Under the pieces are notes generated by a model. The model had not been told where the DNA came from. It worked only from the letters and a program-made list of their open reading frames with translations, and did no database searches. DNA of 64,000 bases from Glutamicibacter mishrai (GTDB lineage Bacteria > Actinomycetota > Actinomycetes > Actinomycetales > Micrococcaceae), in assembly GCF_012221945.1 (NCBI RefSeq), contig NZ_CP032549.1, positions 186,001 to 250,000 on the forward strand, read 5' to 3'. The translations under genes and the position numbers were made by a program. Position 1 is the first letter of the stretch, and each line of letters opens with the position of its first letter. Positions 30,012-38,472 of the stretch are shown one piece after another.

Positions 30012-30073
30012 CGCCTTTGCCTGCTGCCCGCACAAGTTGTCGTAAATCGATAGCCATGTTGCGGGCAGTGTCG

Positions 30074-30079
30074 TAGGGT
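30074..30079 (+). promoter_or_regulatory. -10 box of the small membrane protein gene (leaderless)
   Basis: TAGGGT lies 6 bases before the ATG at 30086. This supports the second of two in-frame ATGs as the start. Confidence 0.45.
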
Positions 30080-30085
30080 ATGGCC

Positions 30086-30271
30086 ATGAACGGATTCCAG
30101 CTGCGTCTCGTTGGCGGATGCATCATACTGTTTGTCCTGATCGGACTGCTCAGCGGTTGGTCAGCTCTTTTTGCCGCCGAGGCACTCATTTCCACGCTGT
30201 TCCAAATCGGGCTTCTGCTGCTGGGGCTGGCGCTGGTCTACCAGGGCGAAAACACGACCCTCAAGAATTAG
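30086..30271 (+). CDS. Small membrane protein, function unknown
   Basis: A 61-residue product with two hydrophobic helices (about residues 6-22 and 28-52) and a short polar C-terminus (GENTTLKN). The codon pattern (G/C in third positions, few rare codons) argues that it is real. An in-frame ATG at 30080 is possible, but the TAGGGT box places transcription start at 30086. It converges on the DUF457 gene with only 3 bases between stops. No family recognised. Confidence 0.55.
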   Translation: MNGFQLRLVGGCIILFVLIGLLSGWSALFAAEALISTLFQIGLLLLGLALVYQGENTTLKN

Positions 30272-30274
30272 CCA

Positions 30275-31027
30275 TTACGCAACGATCAGAGCGATGCCCA
30301 CGTAGGTGGTCAGCAACGTCGCCAAAAGCCATTCCGCGGTCGAACCGGTTTCGGCAAGGACCGGGACGGCGATCCGGCCATTGGCTTTCCAGCAACCGCC
30401 GATTAGCGGCAATTTGCGGAACCAGCGCGGCGAGCCGATCTTGATCGGCCAAATGAGGTTGCAGCCCCCGATGGTCAACATGTCGCCAAGGACATGCACC
30501 ACTACGCCCAACGCCACCGCCAGCAAGAACCAGATATTCTCCTCGGGGGCATTGACCCCCACAAAAGCACCGGTCGCCAAGGCAATAATCCAGCAAAGCA
30601 CCGGCGGCATGAATTTAACGGATTTCACCGCAAAGGAAATCAGCAAGATCGCAAAGAGTGCAGCCCCGGGATAGACCGTGCCAAGGGCAGCAGTATGGAC
30701 ATCCCAGCCGTTGGCCAGCCACGCCAAGAAAATGAAGAAGGCCATGCCCACGATCGAGTGGGTTCCGTTGCGGTGCCCGCCGGATACCTCTCCGATAACC
30801 CGGGCGAAAATTCTTGAAAAAGGCGGCAGGGCACGAGCAATGGTCGCCCCATGGTGGTCCGCGTCAGGCAGCAAGGCCGCACCGGCGCAGACGATGGCTC
30901 CAGCGAGCGTCTCCCAGCGGTCCATCTGAAAGGTGCCCAATCCGAGATTGACCGAGCCGACGGTGACCGGAGTAGTAATTGCCAACCATGCGGCTGCGCC
31001 GCTCACCGCGTGGTGTCCACCCATCAT
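30275..31027 (-). CDS. Membrane metal-dependent hydrolase, DUF457/YdjM family
   Basis: A 250-residue membrane protein beginning MMGGHHAVSGAAAWLA, with the histidine/aspartate motifs of the YdjM family: H5 and H6, LLPDADHHG, and GTHSIVGM. Several hydrophobic helices follow, and HVLGDMLTIGG near the C-terminal third. Members are predicted inner-membrane metal hydrolases; the substrate is unknown. I set the start at the ATG at 31027, because TAAGGT lies 7 bases upstream; the open frame extends eight codons further. Divergent from the GNAT gene with 62 bases between starts. Confidence 0.85.
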   Translation of the reverse strand: MMGGHHAVSGAAAWLAITTPVTVGSVNLGLGTFQMDRWETLAGAIVCAGAALLPDADHHGATIARALPPFSRIFARVIGEVSGGHRNGTHSIVGMAFFIFLAWLANGWDVHTAALGTVYPGAALFAILLISFAVKSVKFMPPVLCWIIALATGAFVGVNAPEENIWFLLAVALGVVVHVLGDMLTIGGCNLIWPIKIGSPRWFRKLPLIGGCWKANGRIAVPVLAETGSTAEWLLATLLTTYVGIALIVA

Positions 31028-31034
31028 GCATTCA

Positions 31035-31040
31035 ACCTTA
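31035..31040 (-). promoter_or_regulatory. -10 box of the DUF457 gene (leaderless)
   Basis: TAAGGT is 7 bases before the ATG at 31027 on the minus strand. Confidence 0.4.
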
Positions 31041-31076
31041 GGACTGGTCACCGACGTTTTAGCGATACGACAGCGG

Positions 31077-31082
31077 TAAGCT
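31077..31082 (+). promoter_or_regulatory. -10 box of the GNAT-aminopeptidase operon (leaderless)
   Basis: TAAGCT is 7 bases before the ATG at 31090. The intervening AGGA is only three bases from the ATG. Confidence 0.45.
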
Positions 31083-31089
31083 AGGACAC

Positions 31090-31578
31090 ATGAGTATTGT
31101 GCGTGAAGCCGTCATCGATGACTGCCCTCAAATTCTGGACCTGATTCAAGAACTGGCGGACTATGAGAAGGAGCCTGATGCGGTGCGCAACACCGTTGAA
31201 GACCTCGAACAGCATCTCTTTGCCGATAGCCCGCAGGCGTTCGCGCATGTGGCTGAAGACGAGACTGGCGCCATCGTCGGCATCGCCATCTGGTACCTGA
31301 CCTACTCCACCTGGGAAGGCCGCCACGGAATCCATTTGGAAGATCTGTACGTGCGCGCCAACCAGCGAGGGCTGGGTACCGGCAAAGCGCTTCTGAGCAC
31401 GCTGGCGCGCATCTGCGTCGAGCGCGGATACAAGCGCCTCGAATGGCAGGTCCTCGATTGGAACGAGCCAGCCATTAAATTCTACGACTCGCTCGGCGCC
31501 GGTTCCCTCGACGGATGGACCACCCGTCGTTTGGACGGCGACGCCTTGCAGTCACTCGGATCGCAAGGAGCAAAGTAA
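31090..31578 (+). CDS. GNAT N-acetyltransferase (diamine acetyltransferase-like)
   Basis: The 162-residue protein is a GNAT with the acetyl-CoA motif DLYVRANQRGLGTGKALLSTLA and the C-terminal WNEPAIKFYDSLGA. The N-terminal REAVIDDCPQILDLIQELADYEKEPD and the layout resemble spermidine/spermine (SSAT-type) acetyltransferases, but the acceptor is not established. Its TAA stop shares one base with the ATG of the following aminopeptidase (TAATG), so the two are translationally coupled. Confidence 0.87.
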   Translation: MSIVREAVIDDCPQILDLIQELADYEKEPDAVRNTVEDLEQHLFADSPQAFAHVAEDETGAIVGIAIWYLTYSTWEGRHGIHLEDLYVRANQRGLGTGKALLSTLARICVERGYKRLEWQVLDWNEPAIKFYDSLGAGSLDGWTTRRLDGDALQSLGSQGAK

Positions 31579-32864
31579 TGGCGCATTACCGCGGCATGGA
31601 CGTGGCCGATCACCGGATCGAGGTCCCGCTGGATCACTCGCATCCCGAAGGCGAAAAGATTTCGGTTTTCGCCCGGGAAATCAGCACCGACTCCACCAAG
31701 CCTTGGCTGTTGTTCCTGCAGGGAGGGCCGGGCGGCAAATCGCCGCGTCCAGGATCCCTATCTGGATGGCTCGCGGAAGCAGTGAAGCACTTCCGCGTGC
31801 TTTTGCTCGATCAGCGCGGCACAGGCCTGTCCACCCCTGCCAACCGCCAGACGCTCCCGCTGCGCGGAGACTCCGCAGCTCAGGCACGCTATCTGGCGCA
31901 TTTCCGCGCGGACTCGATTGTGCGTGATGCCGAAGCGTTCCGTGAACATCTTGGCATTGGCCAGTGGAGCACCCTGGGCCAAAGCTACGGCGGCTTCTGC
32001 ACCCTGACGTACCTTTCGCTGTTCCCGGGATCACTCACACGATGCCTCGTCACCGGCGGCCTGGCGTCACTGGACCAGGATGCGAAAACCGTGTACCGGG
32101 CCACCTACCAGCGAATGACTGAACGCAACCGCGAGTACTTCTCCTGGTACCCGCAGGACTTCGACACGCTGCACAAGATCTACCAGCACCTGCGCGCCAA
32201 TGACGATGAGCGCTTGCCCAACGGCCAGCGGGTCACCGTCCCCTTGGTGCAAATGCTGGGCATGTACCTGGGTGGCAATACCCGGGTACACCTCTTGCAC
32301 CACATCTTCGAGGAGGCCTTCGTCCACACCCCGGGTGGCCCGCGGCTCTCCGATGCCTTCCTGGACGCCCTTCAAGCCCAGGCTTCCTTCGCATCAAACC
32401 CGCTGTACGCGCTGATGCATGAGACGATCTACGCTCAGGGCCAGGCGACGAACTTCGCGGCCGAAGAAGTGCTCCCGGAATTCCCGGACTTCACAGTCCA
32501 TGCGGACACGCCCCTGCTGACCGGCGAGATGATTTTCCGGTGGCACTTCTCCGAGGACCCGGCATTGCGCCCGCTGGAAGAGGTCGCCCGCATCCTGGCC
32601 GAGCACGAGCACTTCCCGCCGCTCTACGACCTGGAGACCCTGGCCAAGAACACCGTGCCCGTGGCGGCTGCCGTCTACCATGACGACGTCTACGTCGACC
32701 GTGAACTCTCCCTGCGCACGGCGTCCCAGGTTAACGGCCTGCAGACCTGGGTCACCGACCAATACCACCACGATGGCATTGGCGATGATGGGCCAGCGAT
32801 CTTCCGCCGGCTGCTGGCCATGGCCAATGGCGAAGATCCCGAGGCTGCTGCCAAGGACCTCTAA
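31578..32864 (+). CDS. Alpha/beta hydrolase, prolyl aminopeptidase-like (S33 family)
   Basis: A 428-residue cytoplasmic alpha/beta hydrolase. The oxyanion motif LQGGPGGKSPRPG, LLLDQRGTGLS and the nucleophile elbow TLGQSYGGF (S136) match the S33 proline iminopeptidase family, which removes N-terminal proline. The start is the ATG overlapping the GNAT stop, with AAGGAG 7 bases upstream; an open extension to 31515 lies in the GNAT gene. A bidirectional hairpin follows it. Confidence 0.87.
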   Translation: MAHYRGMDVADHRIEVPLDHSHPEGEKISVFAREISTDSTKPWLLFLQGGPGGKSPRPGSLSGWLAEAVKHFRVLLLDQRGTGLSTPANRQTLPLRGDSAAQARYLAHFRADSIVRDAEAFREHLGIGQWSTLGQSYGGFCTLTYLSLFPGSLTRCLVTGGLASLDQDAKTVYRATYQRMTERNREYFSWYPQDFDTLHKIYQHLRANDDERLPNGQRVTVPLVQMLGMYLGGNTRVHLLHHIFEEAFVHTPGGPRLSDAFLDALQAQASFASNPLYALMHETIYAQGQATNFAAEEVLPEFPDFTVHADTPLLTGEMIFRWHFSEDPALRPLEEVARILAEHEHFPPLYDLETLAKNTVPVAAAVYHDDVYVDRELSLRTASQVNGLQTWVTDQYHHDGIGDDGPAIFRRLLAMANGEDPEAAAKDL

Positions 32865-32878
32865 GACCGCAATAGGCA

Positions 32879-32916
32879 AAAGGCGCGCCGTTCCCCTCGG
32901 GGAACGGCGCGCCTTT
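32879..32916. terminator. Bidirectional terminator between the aminopeptidase and marR genes
   Basis: Perfect 18-base arms (AAAGGCGCGCCGTTCCCC and its complement) around a 2-base centre, with a T-run at the plus-strand end and an A-run at the start, lie between convergent genes. Confidence 0.85.
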
Positions 32917-32931
32917 GGCTATATCCAGACC

Positions 32932-33384
32932 TCAGCCGTCGAGGTCGGCTGCGATCTGATCGTTGATTCGTTGAATCAGCGGCACTACTCGGGCCAAGGC
33001 CTGCTGTTCGGCTTCGCTGAATGCATCCATGCCGCCCAGCAGCACGTCGATGGCCCGCTGTCGGTAGCCGCGGATCTCTTTTCGGCCAGCATCACTCAGG
33101 CTGACCAGGCTTGCTCTGCCGTCCTTCGGATCAGGCTGTCGCTGCAGCATGCCGTCGTTTTCCAGACGGATAATCAGTCCGGTCATCGTCGGCTGGGCGA
33201 CTCGTTGCTCGATCGCGAGGTCGCCCACGCGCTGCGCGCCCAACCGATCCAGCGACGAAAGCACCCGCCACGCAGTGACGGAGCGCCCCTGTCCAGCGGC
33301 CTGCCCCAACAGGCGGGACATGGTTCCCGAAGCAAGCGCCAGGTCGGTGGCTACGGTACCTGCATCTAGCGGTGCATCGCTCAT
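32932..33384 (-). CDS. MarR-family transcriptional regulator
   Basis: A 150-residue winged helix regulator. The recognition region VGDLAIEQRVAQPTMTGLIIRLENDGML is followed by the wing RQPDPKDGRASLVSLSDAGR and a helical dimerisation end. MarR proteins usually repress a neighbouring efflux or stress gene. TerC is upstream on the same strand but is separated by a terminator, so the target is unclear. The ATG at 33384 has a G-rich ribosome site (GGGGGA) upstream; a longer frame to 33414 is unlikely. Confidence 0.9.
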   Translation of the reverse strand: MSDAPLDAGTVATDLALASGTMSRLLGQAAGQGRSVTAWRVLSSLDRLGAQRVGDLAIEQRVAQPTMTGLIIRLENDGMLQRQPDPKDGRASLVSLSDAGRKEIRGYRQRAIDVLLGGMDAFSEAEQQALARVVPLIQRINDQIAADLDG

Positions 33385-33430
33385 AAGTTTTCCCCCAAGA
33401 GAAGATCCCTGCATTAGAAACTGGCCAGAG

Positions 33431-33472
33431 AAAACCCGCCGATCGGCCTGTGCAGGCCAACCGGCGGGTTTT
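33431..33472 (-). terminator. Terminator downstream of terC
   Basis: AAAACCCGCCG and CGGCGGGTTTT form 11-base arms with an inner GGCCT/AGGCC stem. A T-rich tail follows on the minus strand (and also on the plus strand). It ends the terC transcript before marR. Confidence 0.8.
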
Positions 33473-33480
33473 TCCGACGC

Positions 33481-34518
33481 TTAGATGTCGTCGCTTGAGG
33501 CCTTGCTAGATGCGGATGTCATGGACTCGGCTTCTGCAGTGGCTGCAGCGCGCTTGCCCCATGGGGTCCACAGGGACAGCACGGTGGCTACGATAATGGC
33601 ACCGAGGATCACCAGCAGGGAGACGCCAACGGAGATATCCAGCCATGCGTAGTGCAGTGGCTCGCCGCCGTTGATGAATGGCAGGTTGTTTTCATGCAAT
33701 GCGTGGAAGACCAGCTTGACGCCGATGAAGGCGAGGATGAAGCTCAGTGCGTGCTTCAGGAAGACCAGACGGTTCATCAGGCCACCGAGCAGGAAGTACA
33801 GCTGGCGCAGGCCCATCAGGGCGAAGATGTTCGCGGTGAAAACGATGAAGGCCGACTTGGTCAAGCCGAAGATCGCCGGGATCGAGTCGAAGGCGAACAG
33901 CAGGTCGGTCATGCCGATGGTCACGAAGACCAGGACCATTGGGGTGAACAGCTTCTTGCCGTCGACCACGGTGCGCAACTTGGCTCCGTCGAAGTCCTTG
34001 GAGATCGGCATGCGGCTGGTCAGCTTCTTGACCAGGCCGCTCTCTTCGTCCTCGTCTTCGTCCTTCAGCTGGTTCCAAGCGGTCCACAGCAGGAAGGCAC
34101 CGAAGATGTAGAAGACCCACGACCACTGCTCGATGATGGCAGCGCCAAGAACGATGAAGATCGCGCGCAGGATCAGCGCGATGATAATGCCGAACATCAG
34201 CACTTCCTGCTGATACTTACGAGGTACCGAGAAGCGCGCCATGATGATGATGAAGACGAACAGGTTGTCCACGGACAACGCGTACTCGGTGATCCAGCCG
34301 GCGTAGAATTCCTGGCCGATCTGCGGGCCAGCCTGCCACCAGAGGATGCCGCCGAAGATCAAGGCGAGGCCGATGTACACGCCGACGAAGATGCCGGCTT
34401 CCTTCATGGAAGGGATGTGCGGGCGCTTGGTGACGTACAGGAGGTCTGCGATAAGCACCGCACACAGCAAGACCAGCGCGATCATTTCGAATTGAATGGT
34501 TAACCCATGAGTGCCCAC
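33481..34518 (-). CDS. TerC/Alx-family integral membrane protein (probable Mn2+ exporter)
   Basis: A 345-residue polytopic membrane protein. The family motifs are WITEYALSVDNLFVFIIIM and FVTIGMTDLLFAFDSIPAIFG, both with membrane-embedded acidic residues, and LYFLLGGLMNRLVFLKHALSFILAFIGVK. An acidic cytoplasmic loop (LKDEDEDEESG) lies mid-protein. TerC/Alx proteins export manganese and have been linked to metalation of secreted enzymes. The start is a GTG with AAAGG 10 bases upstream. The long upstream leader resembles a manganese riboswitch, which supports a metal role. Confidence 0.88.
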   Translation of the reverse strand: MGTHGLTIQFEMIALVLLCAVLIADLLYVTKRPHIPSMKEAGIFVGVYIGLALIFGGILWWQAGPQIGQEFYAGWITEYALSVDNLFVFIIIMARFSVPRKYQQEVLMFGIIIALILRAIFIVLGAAIIEQWSWVFYIFGAFLLWTAWNQLKDEDEDEESGLVKKLTSRMPISKDFDGAKLRTVVDGKKLFTPMVLVFVTIGMTDLLFAFDSIPAIFGLTKSAFIVFTANIFALMGLRQLYFLLGGLMNRLVFLKHALSFILAFIGVKLVFHALHENNLPFINGGEPLHYAWLDISVGVSLLVILGAIIVATVLSLWTPWGKRAAATAEAESMTSASSKASSDDI

Positions 34519-34559
34519 GGACGAGCGACCTTTCGTTGGAGGGTATGGAAAATCGCCGC

Positions 34560-34690
34560 AAGTCTCTCCGCCGTCATCCAGGCAATCAAAGTACTTCGAA
34601 AGCTGGTTTGCTGATCGGCTGCTGCGCCCGGCGAAACATCATTGGTTCGCGTGTTGACGTTCACAGCATTGGGATACTCCCCTACGTCCA
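34560..34690 (-). promoter_or_regulatory. Candidate yybP-ykoY-type (Mn2+) riboswitch leader of terC
   Basis: The RNA read leftwards from about 34690 begins with GGGGAGTATCCC (34671-34682), containing the GGGGAGTA loop typical of the manganese riboswitch. GTCAACACG and a C/G-rich CGCCGGGCGC follow, then the terC gene about 40-170 bases on. The class is known to precede terC/alx genes. I matched it by eye only; paired regions were not computed, and the 3' edge is approximate. Confidence 0.45.
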
Positions 34691-34697
34691 AGCATTA

Positions 34698-34703
34698 AGT
34701 GTA
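34698..34703 (-). promoter_or_regulatory. Possible -10 box for the terC leader transcript
   Basis: TACACT on the minus strand lies 7 bases before the putative leader start near 34690, which would put the riboswitch-like fold at the 5' end of the RNA. Confidence 0.3.
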
Positions 34704-34761
34704 GCGCACAGCATCTCCACAGGCTTTTTCATAACGCAGGACTCGGGCACCCCGGCAGATT

Positions 34762-36849
34762 CTAGGCGTGCCCGGCCGCCTTCATCTGGCGTAACTCCTT
34801 CTTCAATTCGGACACCTCGTCACGAATGCGGGCGGCCAATTCAAACTGCAGTTCAGCAGCCGCGGCATGCATCTGCTCGGTCATTTCCTCGATCTGCGAG
34901 AGCAGGTCCTCGGCAGGCGCCGCTGCCAAGCCGTCCTTGCGCACGCCCGAGGACGCCTTGGTGCGCTTGGCATCCTTGGCCAACCGGTTGTTGTTCAGCA
35001 GCTCCTGCGTGTCGGCGTCTTCGCGCGCCAGCTGATCGGTGATATCCGCGATCTTCTTGCGCAGCGGCATCGGGTCGATCCCGTGCTCCTTGTTATGCGC
35101 TTCCTGGATCGCGCGGCGGCGGTTCGTCTCCTCGATGGCCTGATCCATGGCGTCGGTGATCTTATCGGCGTACATGATCACCTGGCCCGACACGTTACGC
35201 GCGGCGCGGCCGATCGTCTGGATCAGCGAGGTCGCCGAACGCAAGAAGCCCTGCTTATCCGCATCCAGAATGGCCACCAGCGACACCTCGGGCAGGTCCA
35301 GACCCTCTCGCAGCAGGTTGATGCCCACCAGCACGTCGAAGGAACCCATGCGCAGTTCGCGCAGCAGCTCCACACGGCGGATGGTATCCACGTCCGAGTG
35401 CAGATACTGCACCCGGACCTGATGTTCGGTGAGGTAGTCGGTCAGGTCCTCGGCCATGCGCTTGGTCAAGGTGGTGACCAGAACACGCTCATCACGGTCC
35501 ACGCGGGTTCGGATCTCGTCCAGCAAGTCATCGATCTGGCCCTTGGTGGGTTTGACGATGATCTCCGGGTCGATCAGGCCGGTCGGGCGGATGATTTGCT
35601 CCACGAATCCATCGGACTTGCCCAGTTCGTACTTGCCCGGGGTAGCCGAAAGGTATACCGTCTGGCCGATGCGCTCCAAGAACTCATCCCATTTCAGTGG
35701 GCGGTTATCCATCGCGCTGGGCAGACGGAAACCGTGCTCCACTAGGGTGCGCTTGCGCGACATATCGCCCTCGTACATGGCGCCGATCTGCGGCACGGTC
35801 ACGTGCGACTCATCGATCACCAGCAGGAAGTCATCCGGGAAATAGTCGATCAAACAGTGCGGGGCGCTTCCGGCATCACGGCCGTCAATATGGCGCGAGT
35901 AGTTCTCGATGCCGTTGCAGAAGCCCATCTGCTCCATCATTTCCAGGTCATAGGTGGTGCGCATGCGCAGCCGCTGGGCCTCGACCAGCTTATTCTGCGA
36001 TTCGAGTTCCTTCAGGCGCACCGCCAGCTCATCCTCGATGCGCTTGATGGCCTTGCCCATGCGTTCGGCCCCGGCCACATAGTGGCTGGCCGGGAAGATG
36101 TACATTTCGGTTTCTTCGCGGATCACCTCGCCGGTGACCGGGTGCAGGGTGTAGATGGCTTCGACTTCGTCGCCGAAGAACTCGATGCGCACTGCCTGCT
36201 CTTCGTACATCGGGATGATCTCCACGGTGTCTCCGCGCACGCGGAAGGTACCACGGTGGAAGTCCATGTCATTGCGGGTGTACTGCATGGCGACGAACTG
36301 GCGCAGCATCGCGTCGCGGTCCAGTTCCTCGCCGGTGCGCACGGTGACCATTCCGGCCACGTATTCCTCGGGGGTGCCCAGGCCATAGATGCAGGAGACG
36401 GTGGCGACGACGATCGTGTCGCGGCGGGTGAGCAGCGAGTTGGTGGCCGAGTGGCGCAGCCGTTCGACCTCCTCGTTGATCGAGGAGTCCTTCTCGATGA
36501 AGGTATCGGTTTGCGGGACGTAGGCCTCGGGCTGGTAGTAGTCGTAGTAGGAGACGAAGTACTCCACCGCATTGTTCGGCAGCAGCTCGCGGAATTCGTT
36601 GGCCAACTGGGCGGCCAGGGTCTTGTTCTGCACCAGCACCAGGGTGGGGCGCTGCACCTGCTCGACCAGCCAGGCGGTGGTCGCGGACTTGCCGGTGCCG
36701 GTGGCGCCGAGCAGCACGATGTCCTTCTCGCCGTTGTTGATCCGCTCGGTCAGCTCCTTGATGGCCTGCGGCTGGTCGCCGGCTGGCTCATATTCGCTGA
36801 TGACTTCAAACGGGGCGACAACGCGCTTAATCGGCTGGGCAAGACTCAT
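34762..36849 (-). CDS. uvrB: Excinuclease ABC subunit B
   Basis: UvrB is the helicase-like damage verifier that UvrA loads onto DNA and UvrC cuts beside. The 695-residue protein has Walker A GATGTGKS (48-55), the beta-hairpin region [66 protein letters not shown] and [10 protein letters not shown]. The C-terminal UVR motif ([20 protein letters not shown]) binds UvrC. The TATGCT box 6 bases before the ATG suggests leaderless initiation; no LexA-like box is evident here. Confidence 0.98.
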   Translation of the reverse strand: MSLAQPIKRVVAPFEVISEYEPAGDQPQAIKELTERINNGEKDIVLLGATGTGKSATTAWLVEQVQRPTLVLVQNKTLAAQLANEFRELLPNNAVEYFVSYYDYYQPEAYVPQTDTFIEKDSSINEEVERLRHSATNSLLTRRDTIVVATVSCIYGLGTPEEYVAGMVTVRTGEELDRDAMLRQFVAMQYTRNDMDFHRGTFRVRGDTVEIIPMYEEQAVRIEFFGDEVEAIYTLHPVTGEVIREETEMYIFPASHYVAGAERMGKAIKRIEDELAVRLKELESQNKLVEAQRLRMRTTYDLEMMEQMGFCNGIENYSRHIDGRDAGSAPHCLIDYFPDDFLLVIDESHVTVPQIGAMYEGDMSRKRTLVEHGFRLPSAMDNRPLKWDEFLERIGQTVYLSATPGKYELGKSDGFVEQIIRPTGLIDPEIIVKPTKGQIDDLLDEIRTRVDRDERVLVTTLTKRMAEDLTDYLTEHQVRVQYLHSDVDTIRRVELLRELRMGSFDVLVGINLLREGLDLPEVSLVAILDADKQGFLRSATSLIQTIGRAARNVSGQVIMYADKITDAMDQAIEETNRRRAIQEAHNKEHGIDPMPLRKKIADITDQLAREDADTQELLNNNRLAKDAKRTKASSGVRKDGLAAAPAEDLLSQIEEMTEQMHAAAAELQFELAARIRDEVSELKKELRQMKAAGHA

Positions 36850-36855
36850 GCATCC

Positions 36856-36861
36856 AGCATA
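36856..36861 (-). promoter_or_regulatory. -10 box of uvrB (leaderless)
   Basis: TATGCT is 6 bases before the uvrB ATG at 36849, with only GGATGC between. Confidence 0.45.
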
Positions 36862-36923
36862 TCCACTTGCCCCGACCGTTTGCCTCCTGCCCTAGCCAGC
36901 TATCAGCTTAAAGCTTGCAGAAG

Positions 36924-37172
36924 CTACTTGCGCATGCCGTAACGGATCGCGTTGCGCTTGACGGTGCGCTGGATGCTGTTGCCGAAGAAGCCCACGGTCA
37001 TGATGGTCGCGGTGATGATCCCCAGCAGCGCCAGCCACCCGGAAATGTAGACCACCGGCGAATACGGCCCCTGTTCCTGGCTGACGAACTCGGCACGACC
37101 GCCGAATCCGAGCCAGAGCACCAGTGCGACCGCGAAGGCGGCGAGCGTCGTCCATTTGCATACCTTGTACAT
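36924..37172 (-). CDS. Small two-helix membrane protein, function unknown
   Basis: An 82-residue product with hydrophobic helices at about residues 8-23 and 43-65 and a basic C-terminus (RTVKRNAIRYGMRK). Its ATG at 37172 directly abuts the coaE stop, so it is probably translated from the coaE mRNA. It lies 74 bases before uvrB. Third codon positions are G/C-rich, supporting a real gene. I do not recognise the family. Confidence 0.65.
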   Translation of the reverse strand: MYKVCKWTTLAAFAVALVLWLGFGGRAEFVSQEQGPYSPVVYISGWLALLGIITATIMTVGFFGNSIQRTVKRNAIRYGMRK

Positions 37173-37772
37173 CTATTCTCCTGCTGCCTTCGTTAACTGC
37201 TGATAGAGGTCGGCCACGCGCCCCTGCAAATCTTCAAGCGTGCCAAAATTCTCCAGCACATAATCTGCCACCGCGGCCCGCTGCTCATCGGTGGCCTGGG
37301 CGGCCATCCGGGATCGGGCGTCCTCCACGCTCCAACCGCGGTCCTCGACCATTCGGCGGATGCGTTCCTCATGCGGCGCTTGGACGACGATCACGGCGTC
37401 GAAGTCCTCGGCCTGCCCGGATTCAACCAGCAGCGGGATATCTTCAACCACCAAGGCCTCGGCGGGGGCCTGCTCGCGCAGCTCCTTGGCCGCCTGGCGC
37501 ACCAGCGGATGCACGATCGCGTTGAGCTTGAGCCTCTGCGGCTCGTCGGAGAAGACGATAGCGCCCAAGGCCTTGCGGTCCAAGGAGCCGTCGGGAAGCA
37601 GGATTCCGGCGCCAAAAGAGTCCTTGATCGCAGCCAATCCCGGCGTCCCGGGGGCCACGACATCGCGCGCCAAGGCGTCGGCGTCGATCACCACCGCTCC
37701 GAGTTCGGCAAATTTAGCCGCAACCGCAGATTTTCCCGAGGCCACTCCCCCGGTCAGTCCCACATGCTTCAT
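37173..37772 (-). CDS. coaE: Dephospho-CoA kinase
   Basis: This enzyme phosphorylates the ribose 3'-hydroxyl of dephospho-CoA, the last step of coenzyme A synthesis. The 199-residue P-loop kinase has Walker A LTGGVASGKS (G8-S15), VIDADALARDVV, IVHPLVRQ and VVEDIPLLVESG. Related genomes usually have it close to rpsA; here about 5 kb separates them. Divergent from the YigZ gene with just 25 bases between starts. TAGGGT lies 6 bases before its ATG. Confidence 0.95.
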   Translation of the reverse strand: MKHVGLTGGVASGKSAVAAKFAELGAVVIDADALARDVVAPGTPGLAAIKDSFGAGILLPDGSLDRKALGAIVFSDEPQRLKLNAIVHPLVRQAAKELREQAPAEALVVEDIPLLVESGQAEDFDAVIVVQAPHEERIRRMVEDRGWSVEDARSRMAAQATDEQRAAVADYVLENFGTLEDLQGRVADLYQQLTKAAGE

Positions 37773-37778
37773 GCTTCC

Positions 37779-37784
37779 ACCCTA
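37779..37784 (-). promoter_or_regulatory. -10 box of coaE (leaderless)
   Basis: TAGGGT is 6 bases before the coaE ATG at 37772. A TTGGTG about 18 bases further upstream, inside the opposite gene, could be its -35. Confidence 0.45.
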
Positions 37785-37790
37785 TAAACT
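37785..37790 (+). promoter_or_regulatory. -10 box of the YigZ gene (leaderless)
   Basis: TAAACT is 7 bases before the ATG at 37798, directly adjoining the opposing coaE box. Confidence 0.4.
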
Positions 37791-37797
37791 ATTAGCG

Positions 37798-38472
37798 ATG
37801 AACACCAACGAATCGGTCGCGACCAGCTACACCACCCTGCGCGGCGACAGCGTGCACGAGCTGGAAATCAAGCGCTCGCGCTTCATCACCTACCTGTACC
37901 GGGTCGAATCCGAGGCAGCTGCGCGCGAACATATCGCGGCCCTGCGCAAAACCCACTTCGATGCGCGGCACCACTGCACGGCCTTCATCCTAGGCCCGGA
38001 CCGCATGACCCAGCGCTCCAACGACGACGGCGAGCCATCAGGCACCGCGGGCATCCCGATGCTTGACGCCCTGGCCAAACGCGAACTGCCTAATGGCACG
38101 CAGCTCTCGGACATCCTCGCAGTGGTGGTTCGGTACTTCGGCGGCATCAAACTCGGTGCCGGCGGCCTGGTCCGTGCCTATTCTGAAGCGGTCTCCACCG
38201 CCTTGGATCACGCCACCCTCCTGCCCCGCCAGCGGCTGCGGATCTTCACCCTGCCCGCCGCCCACGCCAGCGCCGCGCGCTACGAGAACGAGCTGCGCGC
38301 CGCCGGCTACCAGGTCGAACCCACACAGTGGCAGGCTGAATCCGCGCTGGTGCACATCGGCATCCCCGATACGCCAGAAGCCGCCGAAGAATTGCGCACC
38401 CACGTCGCCACGCTCACCGCGGGCGCCGGAGAACTCACCGCCACCGAGACCCGATGGGTTGATCTGATTTGA
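37798..38472 (+). CDS. YigZ/IMPACT family protein
   Basis: A 224-residue member of the YigZ/IMPACT family (N-terminal UPF0029 domain, C-terminal DUF1949). The diagnostic stretch HHCTAFILGP, then SNDDGEPSGTAGIPML and VVVRYFGGIKLGAGGLVRAYS is complete. The family has a ribosomal-protein-S5-like fold and is thought to bind nucleic acid; eukaryotic IMPACT regulates Gcn2. No precise bacterial function is established. The ATG at 37798 is favoured; a frame open from 37291 is antisense to coaE. It overlaps the next gene by 4 bases. Confidence 0.9.
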   Translation: MNTNESVATSYTTLRGDSVHELEIKRSRFITYLYRVESEAAAREHIAALRKTHFDARHHCTAFILGPDRMTQRSNDDGEPSGTAGIPMLDALAKRELPNGTQLSDILAVVVRYFGGIKLGAGGLVRAYSEAVSTALDHATLLPRQRLRIFTLPAAHASAARYENELRAAGYQVEPTQWQAESALVHIGIPDTPEAAEELRTHVATLTAGAGELTATETRWVDLI

